Below, piece after piece: positions 10,401 through 18,800 of a stretch of 64,000 nucleotides of DNA; position 1 is the first letter of the stretch; the number at the start of each line of letters is the position of its first letter. The position numbers were made by a program, and so were the translations under genes. The notes under the pieces were generated by a model. The model was not told the origin of the DNA and did no database searches. It was given only the letters and a program-made list of their open reading frames with translations. The stretch is from Xestospongia muta (lineage: Eukaryota; Porifera; Demospongiae; Haplosclerida; Petrosiidae): positions 1,426,501 through 1,490,500 of the forward strand of contig OY848928.1 of the NCBI GenBank assembly GCA_963693285.1, in the 5' to 3' direction.

Positions 10401-13400
10401 AAGATAATAAAAACCGAACTCCTCTAGTACTTGCAACTTTAAATGAAAAATCAGAAGTTATTAAATGTCTCTTGAAAGCTAAAGCTAATCAAAACTCATT
10501 GGACACAGAAGGTTTCAATATCCTGATTTCAGCAAGCAAATTAGGAGATATTGAAGCAGTTAAAACTCTCATAGAGGCTGACATCCCTCTTGATTTTCAA
10601 GAAAGTGACAGAAAGTGGTCTGCACTAATGTTTGCTGCTGATGAAGGTCATTTGGAAATAGTCAAGCTCCTAGTAGCTGGTGGAGCAAATGTAGATTTGG
10701 AAACACCAAAAGGTGATACAGCTCTCATCCGTGCCATTTTGAGTAACAGCTCTCTTATTGTTCAATTCTTGTTAGAATCTAAGGCTAATCCTAGTTTACA
10801 AGGAGAATCTGGGAGATCGCCACTTCACACAGCATGTGCCATTCAGAATGCAGAAATGCTTCAGTTATTACTGGAGAACAATGCTAATCCAAATATTCAA
10901 GATAACTCTAAAATCACTCCACTTCTTATCTCTTTGACAGGTCTTCCAAATAAAACCCTGGATCCTGCTATACCTTCTATTCTCTTGGCTTATGGAGCTG
11001 ATCCAAATATACGTGATATTTCTGGAAACACAGCATTAATGGCTGCACGCATTCGTGGCCATGAAATAGGAGCGAAGGCACTTCTCAACAAAGGTGCTGA
11101 AATTCATCACATTAATTCAAGTGGTCTTACAGCTCTTTCAGATGTATTGGAGATCATCAAACTCTTGGTAGCTGCAGGAGCTAACCTTGATCTGTGCACT
11201 TCTGAAGGAGATACGCCTCTTATTCTGGCTACAATCCTCAACAATCTTCCTGTAGCTGATTTCCTAATTGAGTCTAAAGCTGATTTAAATATTCGAGGCA
11301 AGTATGGAAGAACAGCACTTCATGAAGCGTGTTCTCTCCAAAGTGCCGAGTTAGTTCAAGCACTACTTGAGAATGGTGCAAATCCAAATGTACAAGACTC
11401 CGACAAAAATACTCCACTCATCATCTTCTGCCTCAATCCAGCTAACAATCCATATGAGCCTGCTATACTTTCTCTTCTCTTGGCTCACAGAGCAGACCCA
11501 AACACCAGACAAGCATTGGGACGTACAGCATTAATGGCAGCATGCTTGCGCTGTTCTGACGTTGAAGTAGATGTTCTTCTCAAGGCTGGTGCTGATCCTA
11601 AAATTAAGGACTATGATGGTCTCACAGCTCTCTCATTTGCTATCTATAAGCGAAATGTTGAGATAGCAAAATTGTTAGTGGCACATGGAGCAGATCCTAA
11701 TCAACAGGACAAAAACAAGTCCACTCCAATAATGCGTGCAAGCTTTTATGGAAAAGTAGATGATGTCAAGTTTTTCCTCTCAATTAAGGCTGACCCAAAC
11801 ATAGCAGATGTAGATGGTTACACTGCACTTATGTTAGCATGTCAAAACGATGACATCAATGTTGCTACAGCTCTTGTGGAGGCTGGTGCCTTACTTAATG
11901 TTCAAGAAAACAATGGAGCAACTGCCTTAATGTTAGCTGCAGCTGAAGGTCACTTAAAGATTGCAAAACTTCTTGTTAAAGCTGGGGCTAACCTTAATGT
12001 GCAAGATGGTGCAGGTTTTACAGCTCTTACCACAGCTATATCAGTAAAGAATTATTCTTTGGCTCATTTCCTAATAGAGTCTAAAGCAGATTTAAATATT
12101 CCAGTTAGATCAGGAAAAACAGCACTTCATGCTGCATGCTCCTTCCAAAACATTGACTTGGTTCAATTGTTACTTGAAAATGGTGCCAATCCAAACATTG
12201 AAGACTCCAACAAATATACACCACTTATAATCTCCTGCATACATCTACCTGAGGCAGTTCCTGATCCAGCCATACCAGCTCTCCTATTGTCCCATAAGGC
12301 TAATCCAAATGTGATAAGCAAGATTTCTGGAGATACAGCATTACTTTTAGCCTGTCGGTTTAATTATGTAGAAGCAGTAGAGGCTCTTCTTAAGGGAGGT
12401 GCTGACATTAGTATAAAAGATGAAGACGGACAAAACAGTCTGTTTTTAGCTTGTTACAAAGGCTATGACAAAGTAGTGAATCTACTGTTGTCATGTGGGG
12501 CTGATCCAAATGAACAGAACGAGAAAAAGATCACTCCATTAATGCGTGCAGCTTTCTATAACAAAGTAAAAGTTGTAGAGCTACTTCTTTCTGCCAAAGC
12601 TAATCCTGATTTAACAGATATTAATGGTTCAACAGCATTAATGCTGGCACTTTCAGATAATTTTCTTGACATTGCCAGAGTTCTTATTAATGGCAATGCT
12701 TCTTTGGATATTCAAAATGTCAATGGTGCCACTGCTTTAATCACTACCACATATGCTGGCAATTTAGAGGGTGTTCGACTTCTTGTAGCATCTAAAGCTA
12801 ACCTTAATTTACAAACAGTAGTCTTCGGTTATTCAGCCCTCATTTGTGCCTCATTGAATGATGATATTCCTATTGCCCAATTCTTAATAGAATCAAAGGC
12901 TAACTTAAACCTTCAAGATAAGTATGGTCGTACAGCACTTCATATAGCTTGTGCAAGACAAAAGTCAGAGCTGGTTCATGCACTTCTTGACAATGGTGCC
13001 AACCCAAATATATGCAATGCTGAACAATCTACCCCACTTCTTACTGCCTGTCTGGGTCAATCCAACATACCATACAATCCCACTATACCATTTCTCCTCT
13101 TAGCCTATGGAGCAGATCCTAACAAACAAGATAATAAAGGGCGGACAGCCCTAATGGCAGCAACTTTGTATGATTTTGAAGAAGGAGTACAAGCTCTTCT
13201 AGATGGAGGTGCTGACGTTAACATAGAAGATAAACAAGAACGAGTAGCCTTATATGCAGCAGCACAATTTGGGAACACTACCATTTTGAACCTTCTATTA
13301 AAAACATCACATGACAAATATGTGTATCCTGCTTTTAACATTGCTTATTCTTGTAAGAATCAAGAAGCAACAAATCTATTACTTAATGTTGGTATTTCTC

Positions 13401-13663
13401 GAGGATTATGTACAGTAGAAACAGAGAAACCTCAACCTCCAATTTCGACGTCACTTTTTGAGCAAGCTATTGCATCTGCTATCTCATATGAAAGACCAAA
13501 TACACCTGTTAGCAGTCAAATTCGTTCTCGACCTATCTCACCCTCTCAAATTTATGATGCAGTTGAACGTCCTCAACCACCTACTGGAGCCGAAAAATAC
13601 AGTGGGGAACAACTTAGTGAAAATGAGATTGACAAGTGGAGAGTTAGCACAGGAAGTATGTGA
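7409..13663 (+). CDS. Giant death-domain + ankyrin-repeat protein, copy 1 (open)
   Basis: A single intronless frame of 2084 residues. I start it at the ATG of MANKSPSL because this start is shared by all three copies; the frame is also open to an ATG at 7316 that the others lack. Residues ~5-95 form a death domain (LRPVVDW...LHLWLEG...LRTKYF), a protein-interaction fold of apoptosis and innate-immune signalling. Residues ~96-365 are a conserved linker of unknown fold (INVTWVTP, RFMRCVGVVKLVV). Roughly 45-50 ankyrin repeats follow (~366-1985), in a super-repeat of about 270 residues marked by GRTALHxAC and a long repeat with a DPxIPxLLL insert. One super-repeat is ~100 residues short (see 11141). 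A Pro-rich tail (~1985-2084) repeats a PISxS motif. No signal peptide or membrane segment, so probably cytosolic. An adaptor or receptor-like scaffold is inferred. Confidence 0.9.
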   Translation: MANKSPSLHLLLNELRPVVDWHSFGVYLKLQKYELEKIQRQYFQTEGIERCKTEVLHLWLEGREKEDGVWEEVIEVLEKMKEEDLVRELRTKYFGQDTEKIGLIPSNSVCTFLETERITIERNVVATFSNLEHKFAKIVADIQERLEVANVSLKQLRRFVVERLENQSLPEPENIDHFFAIIRNHYCCLNYCLIDGIVKKFLPDSQIQAEMSSYEKELAEFCDSAHMNDLVDRINVSMTNHIGIQTVTLKLAGLWHQVTVRHFQKLIERIFPGKSHYLSHLQVQSGCINVTWVTPEANIPFLISLAQERVRFMRCVGVVKLVVGNTVIVEDGEDRSTAKQSLGIMKIAVGDSIVINQGEDIEDISSAVYLAISQNQLEALKFLLSVGADPNASVGDKHLFFEAIREGNVEIVKMFIKAGADVLHKDVYGNTPLFIASFEGNANILRLLLANGADPNEPNKDYLTPLMHASLNGKMDIVMLLLEGNADANRLNMEGYTALMLACEKGHFETAKMLLAANASLNIQNNNGATALILATDKGHLKIVKILVAAKAYLNAQTKSGDSALICAIVKKHFDIAEFLIKSKADLNMKGESRKTALHAACATQNGSLVHLLLKNGAKPNAQDSVHKTTPLFVSCTGLPNQKFDPTIPELLLEYGAKPNTCNVSGITALMQACHYNYVEGVEAILDDDDADVNQSDANGVTALSIASFEGNAIIVPLLLTRGADPNQQDEEKMTPLMRASVEGHFQVARQLLSANANPVLVDKDGASALLLACEKGHLDVAQCFVRIGVPLDTQDKNGWTALMAAAGKDHLEVVKLLIAAGANLNLRNKFKNTALVSAILSKRFLVAHVLVHSNADLNVRVKSGRTALHVACHIQNADLVYLLLDKGANPNAKDDKSTTSLFISCGRSKDVQFNPTIPYLLLAHQADPNIADDSGDTPLIVACQFNYEAGVKALITYGADIHHKNIDGFTSLSIACRDGYVEIVELLLAHGADPNHKDNKNRTPLVLATLNEKSEVIKCLLKAKANQNSLDTEGFNILISASKLGDIEAVKTLIEADIPLDFQESDRKWSALMFAADEGHLEIVKLLVAGGANVDLETPKGDTALIRAILSNSSLIVQFLLESKANPSLQGESGRSPLHTACAIQNAEMLQLLLENNANPNIQDNSKITPLLISLTGLPNKTLDPAIPSILLAYGADPNIRDISGNTALMAARIRGHEIGAKALLNKGAEIHHINSSGLTALSDVLEIIKLLVAAGANLDLCTSEGDTPLILATILNNLPVADFLIESKADLNIRGKYGRTALHEACSLQSAELVQALLENGANPNVQDSDKNTPLIIFCLNPANNPYEPAILSLLLAHRADPNTRQALGRTALMAACLRCSDVEVDVLLKAGADPKIKDYDGLTALSFAIYKRNVEIAKLLVAHGADPNQQDKNKSTPIMRASFYGKVDDVKFFLSIKADPNIADVDGYTALMLACQNDDINVATALVEAGALLNVQENNGATALMLAAAEGHLKIAKLLVKAGANLNVQDGAGFTALTTAISVKNYSLAHFLIESKADLNIPVRSGKTALHAACSFQNIDLVQLLLENGANPNIEDSNKYTPLIISCIHLPEAVPDPAIPALLLSHKANPNVISKISGDTALLLACRFNYVEAVEALLKGGADISIKDEDGQNSLFLACYKGYDKVVNLLLSCGADPNEQNEKKITPLMRAAFYNKVKVVELLLSAKANPDLTDINGSTALMLALSDNFLDIARVLINGNASLDIQNVNGATALITTTYAGNLEGVRLLVASKANLNLQTVVFGYSALICASLNDDIPIAQFLIESKANLNLQDKYGRTALHIACARQKSELVHALLDNGANPNICNAEQSTPLLTACLGQSNIPYNPTIPFLLLAYGADPNKQDNKGRTALMAATLYDFEEGVQALLDGGADVNIEDKQERVALYAAAQFGNTTILNLLLKTSHDKYVYPAFNIAYSCKNQEATNLLLNVGISRGLCTVETEKPQPPISTSLFEQAIASAISYERPNTPVSSQIRSRPISPSQIYDAVERPQPPTGAEKYSGEQLSENEIDKWRVSTGSM

Positions 13664-14311
13664 GAAGTAGAGTTAACTAGAAAGTTAACTATTAACTCTA
13701 ACTTTCATTTCGTTATGTGGTGTTTTGTTTTCATATAATGATGTACTTTATATTAGTCTCCTTTTACTTTAAATTTGTTGTCATTTCTATTATTTGATAT
13801 TGTACTTAATTTTATTTGCATTCACATAATTTGTTTAATTGTTGTTTTTTCTATTATTTGATATTGCTTTTTTATCCACATTCACATAATTTAGTGTTTC
13901 TTTGTCTCGTTTTGTTTTTATTTTCATAATTCAATAGTACCATATTTTATTATAATAATATTGTTCTTGTCACCTGGTTTATGTTATTGTATGTGTCATT
14001 TTATTAATGATAGCATTGTATACATTTTTGTCAGTTTACAATTGCTACTCTTTTTGTTTTAACTTAGTTGTATATTAATCTTTTGTTTTATTTAATAATA
14101 TAATTGTTTTTAACTTTGTTGCTTTTAAAAAGTCTTGTGTTACTTCTTTGTTTGTTATAAATATATTTTACTGACAATAGCACTTGATTATTTTAAAGAT
14201 ATTTGTAGTTTAGTCCTTGATCTTGTCATTCTCATTGGCTAAAAAAGAAAGGAACCAAATATTCAAAACTATTAGTAATGATACATATACTGGTGGCATA
14301 ACAGTTAAAAG
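13664..14311. other. Shared 3' flank between ankyrin copy 1 and the NEIL1 remnant
   Basis: AT-rich untranslated or intergenic DNA, repeated at 22440-23061 with scattered differences. It contains an imperfect local duplication around the words CTATTATTTGATATTG (near 13788 and 13851). No gene seen. Confidence 0.6.
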
Positions 14312-15564
14312 TCAAATAACCTGAACATCAGTGTCACTGTGTGACATTTTTCTGGATCTGGTTCTCTTCTGCTTTACTTGCTTGTGTCGTGAGCTTTGCT
14401 TCTTTTTAACTATATTTATAACTTATAAAAGCTAGTCACAAACGCTTAGGTTACACAAGTTACCAGTTTTTTGAATAGGTCTATTGGCCTCACTACTGGT
14501 TACTGGTTTGGACTCTTTCATAGCTACACAAATAAACAACTACCAGGTTACCATACAAACAAGTTTACTAAACCTGTTTCAAAAACATGCTGTTCTGAAA
14601 GGTCAGTTTCATGATCAGAACTAGACTCCTTTTTCATTTTAGTTGCCCTCTCTATCTCCTCAACCTCTTCATTTGCAATATCTCTAGGTCTCTTGAGCTT
14701 TCCCTTACCTCTTGATTTCTTTACTGATATACGAGAAATGAGATTTATGTAAATATTTCATAACATTATCTGTACCTTTGGGTACTAATGGCCCAGCTTC
14801 ACCCTATCATTAAACTCATCATTGCTGTAATTATAATACTATATATAATGTACCTGGTACCAAATTGTTCTGTTGTTATGATCTCTTAGGTTATTCATTG
14901 AGGGGTTCTCATAACATTGTAACCATCCTAAGAACGCTCGATAGTCCTCCTCAGTCACAACATAGTCAGTAGCCTTATCTTTGTAAAAAATCAAAGACTG
15001 TTAATAAGTATTTATATTGTTACCTCACCAATTTTAAGGTTGACTACCTCTAGAGGCACACAGTGACATAACTGTATAATATTTGTATTTAATCCTGTAA
15101 TATTTAAATACAGGATTTTCAACATTCTCCATTATGTTTCTACAGAATTCATCATACTCATCCATAGGATCTGGTCCTCGATCTTTACCCCAGTCAGCAC
15201 TAACTTGCCAAGAACCAAACCTTCTGACATCAACAAAACCAAGAGCCATAGCTGGTTCATCTGTTGATATAAAACTGAGATGAGTATGTTTATGTAGGTC
15301 ATTTGCTGGAGTAAAACAAAACCGACCAGACATTCCAAATCGAAACAACAACCTCAAACTGTTCTTTGGCCTCTTGAGACATTTCAAGAACAAAGCCAGC
15401 TCTTTGCCTCGTGACTCAGAGTGGATGGTGTATCGTAAACTATTGAAATTTACTGCCGGATTCTTTGTGACAGCTGAACACTGAGGTTGACCTGAAAATA
15501 TTCTGTTCCGACAAACAGTGTTTATAAAGAGGCTAGTAATTTTGATCTCAGGACCTTCTGGCAT
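14312..15564 (-). pseudogene. NEIL1: NEIL1 DNA glycosylase, copy 1, internal deletion
   Basis: The minus-strand start MPEGPEIK (start codon 15562-15564) and the N-terminal catalytic domain are nearly identical to the intact copy at 23062-24523. Compared with that copy, about 220 bases are missing at the 15090 region. These include the end of exon 1 (the FNGIGNYLRAEIL helix-two-turn-helix segment), its intron and the start of exon 2. Reading then runs into former intron/exon sequence and stops at 15034. The 3' exons, with a basic C-terminus, are still recognisable down to 14312. Losing the helix-two-turn-helix should abolish DNA binding, so I call it a pseudogene. It is tail-to-tail with ankyrin copy 1. 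Confidence 0.85.
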
Positions 15565-15640
15565 GTCTTTACTACAACCACGTGGGTTGCTGTCTTGAAA
15601 AGGGCGTGCAAGTTGATCCACCCATTGGTTGATCGAAGTT

Positions 15641-15641
15641 G

Positions 15642-15709
<68 letters not shown>
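15641..15709. repeat. (TAA)n microsatellite at the unit 1/2 junction
   Basis: About 22 uninterrupted trinucleotides directly follow the word GATCGAAGTTG. In the unit 2/3 junction the same word (24591-24600) is followed at once by TCATGAACAT without any microsatellite, so this expansion is private to the first junction. Confidence 0.95.
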
Positions 15710-15712
15710 GTA

Positions 15713-15830
15713 TGTCTATTTGTCCGGCAGGAAATGTATACTTTGTTGTATAAAGGTAGGTTAAGGTTTAGGGGGTGGGGATCAGTTTAATACACAACAA
15801 TGTATACATTTCCTGCCGGACAAATAGACA
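15713..15830. mobile_element. 118-bp MITE-like element with ~40-bp inverted ends
   Basis: The left end begins TGTCTATTTGTCCGGCAGGA and the right end is its reverse complement, continuing inward to about 40 bases with a few mismatches. The short interior contains TAAGGTTTAGGGGGTGGGG. There is no coding capacity. I see no clean target-site duplication. It sits between the (TAA)n run and the ankyrin copy 2 leader, and is absent from the equivalent unit 2/3 junction, so it arrived after or during the duplication. A hairpin produced by another mechanism remains possible. Confidence 0.75.
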
Positions 15831-15872
15831 GTGCTTAATAATAATATACCTATTCTTGTGGAAACACTCAGA

Positions 15873-18800
15873 ATGGCTAATAAGTCTCCATCTCTTCATC
15901 TCTTACTTAATGAACTACGACCTGTGGTTGATTGGCATTCGTTTGGAGTCTACCTAAAATTACAAAAGTATGAGCTAGAGAAGATTCAAAGGCAGTACTT
16001 CCAGACAGAAGGGATAGAGAGATGTAAGACTGAGGTACTTCATCTTTGGTTGGAAGGAAGAGAAAAAGAAGATGGTGTCTGGGAGGAAGTGATCGAAGTC
16101 TTAGAGAAAATGAAAGAAGAAGATTTGGTGAGAGAGTTACGTACTAAATATTTTGGTCAAGATACTGAAAAAATTGGCCTTATTCCCTCAAACTCTGTCT
16201 GTACCTTTTTGGAAACTGAGCGAATTACTATTGAGAGAAATGTGGTTGCAACTTTTTCTAATCTCGAACATAAATTTGCTAAGATAGTTGCGGATATACA
16301 GGAGCGTCTTGAAGTAGCAAATGTTTCACTGAAGCAGTTGCGACGTTTTGTAGTGGAGAGATTGGAAAATCAAAGTCTCCCAGAACCTGAAAACATTGAT
16401 CACTTTTTTGCCATCATTCGCAACCATTACTGTTGCCTTAATTATTGTCTAATTGATGGAATAGTTAAGAAGTTTTTACCAGATAGCCAAATACAGGCAG
16501 AGATGTCAAGTTATGAGAAAGAGCTAGCAGAATTCTGTGACTCAGCACACATGAATGATCTAGTGGATCGTATAAATGTTTCTATGACCAACCACATTGG
16601 AATACAAACAGTTACTCTAAAACTTGCTGGGCTTTGGCATCAAGTCACAGTGCGTCATTTCCAAAAGCTCATTGAACGTATATTTCCAGGTAAAAGCCAT
16701 TACCTTAGTCATTTACAGGTACAATCAGGCTGCATCAATGTTACCTGGGTAACTCCAGAAGCAAATATACCATTTTTAATATCTTTAGCTCAAGAGAGAG
16801 TTAGGTTTATGAGATGCGTAGGTGTTGTGAAATTAGTAGTAGGTAATACAGTAATAGTAGAAGATGGTGAGGATAGATCTACTGCTAAGCAAAGTTTGGG
16901 CATTATGAAAATAGCTGTAGGAGATAGTATAGTTATAAACCAAGGAGAAGATATTGAAGATATCAGCTCAGCAGTTTATTTAGCTATCTCGCAAAATCAA
17001 CTTGAAGCACTTAAGTTTCTGCTAAGTGTTGGTGCTGATCCAAATGCTTCTGTTGGTGATAAACATTTGTTTTTTGAAGCAATTCGGGAAGGAAATGTAG
17101 AAATTGTCAAAATGTTTATTAAAGCTGGTGCTGATGTTCTTCACAAAGATGTTTATGGTAATACACCTCTCTTTATAGCTAGCTTCGAAGGTAATGCAAA
17201 CATTTTGAGGCTATTGTTAGCAAATGGAGCAGATCCTAATGAACCAAATAAGGACTATCTTACTCCATTAATGCATGCCAGTCTTAATGGGAAGATGGAT
17301 ATTGTTATGCTTCTGCTAGAAGGTAATGCCGACGCAAACAGGTTGAATATGGAAGGTTATACAGCATTAATGTTAGCTTGTGAAAAAGGGCACTTTGAAA
17401 CTGCAAAGATGCTATTAGCAGCCAATGCATCTCTTAACATTCAAAATAATAATGGTGCCACAGCTTTAATACTTGCCACAGATGAAGGCCATTTAAAGAT
17501 TGTCAAAATTCTTGTTGCAGCCAAGGCTTATCTAAATGCGCAAACTAAGTCTGGAGATAGTGCTCTGATCTGTGCAATAGTGAAAAAACATTTTGATATT
17601 GCTGAATTTCTAATCAAGTCAAAAGCTGATCTGAACATGAAAGGTGAGTCTAGAAAAACAGCACTTCATGCAGCATGTGCAACTCAGAATGGCAGTTTGG
17701 TACATCTTTTACTTAAAAATGGTGCCAAACCTAATGCACAAGACTCTGTTCATAAGACAACACCATTGTTTGTTTCATGTACAGGCCTACCTAATCAAAA
17801 ATTTGACCCTACTATTCCAGAGCTTCTGTTGGAGTATGGAGCAAAGCCAAACACTTGTAATGTTTCTGGTATTACAGCATTAATGCAAGCATGTCATTAC
17901 AATTATGTGGAAGGTGTGGAGGCCATTCTAGATGACGATGATGCTGATGTTAATCAAAGTGATGCAAATGGTGTCACAGCACTTTCCATAGCTAGCTTTG
18001 AAGGCAACGCTATAATAGTGCCATTATTACTAACTCGTGGTGCAGACCCTAATCAACAAGATGAGGAGAAGATGACTCCTTTAATGCGTGCAAGTGTTGA
18101 AGGACATTTCCAAGTTGCTAGGCAACTTCTTTCAGCTAATGCAAACCCAGTTTTAGTAGATAAAGATGGCGCTTCAGCACTGTTACTAGCTTGTGAAAAA
18201 GGTCATCTTGATGTGGCTCAATGTTTTGTCAGGATTGGTGTGCCTCTTGATACTCAAGACAAAAATGGTTGGACCGCTTTAATGGCTGCAGCAGGAAAAG
18301 ATCACTTAGAGGTTGTTAAACTTTTAATAGCAGCAGGGGCCAACTTAAACTTGAGAAATAAATTCAAAAATACAGCTCTTGTTAGTGCAATATTGTCAAA
18401 GAGGTTTCTTGTGGCACATGTCCTAGTGCATTCCAATGCTGATTTGAATGTTCGAGTCAAATCTGGCAGAACAGCACTTCATGTTGCCTGTCACATTCAG
18501 AATGCAGACCTAGTTTATCTTCTACTTGATAAAGGTGCAAACCCAAATGCTAAAGATGACAAAAGTACAACATCGCTCTTCATTTCATGTGGTCGCTCCA
18601 AAGACGTTCAATTCAATCCTACTATACCATATCTCCTCTTAGCACACCAAGCTGATCCGAATATTGCTGATGATTCTGGAGATACTCCTTTAATTGTTGC
18701 TTGTCAGTTTAATTATGAAGCAGGAGTTAAGGCTCTTATTACTTATGGCGCTGATATTCATCATAAGAACATTGATGGCTTCACATCTCTTTCAATAGCT

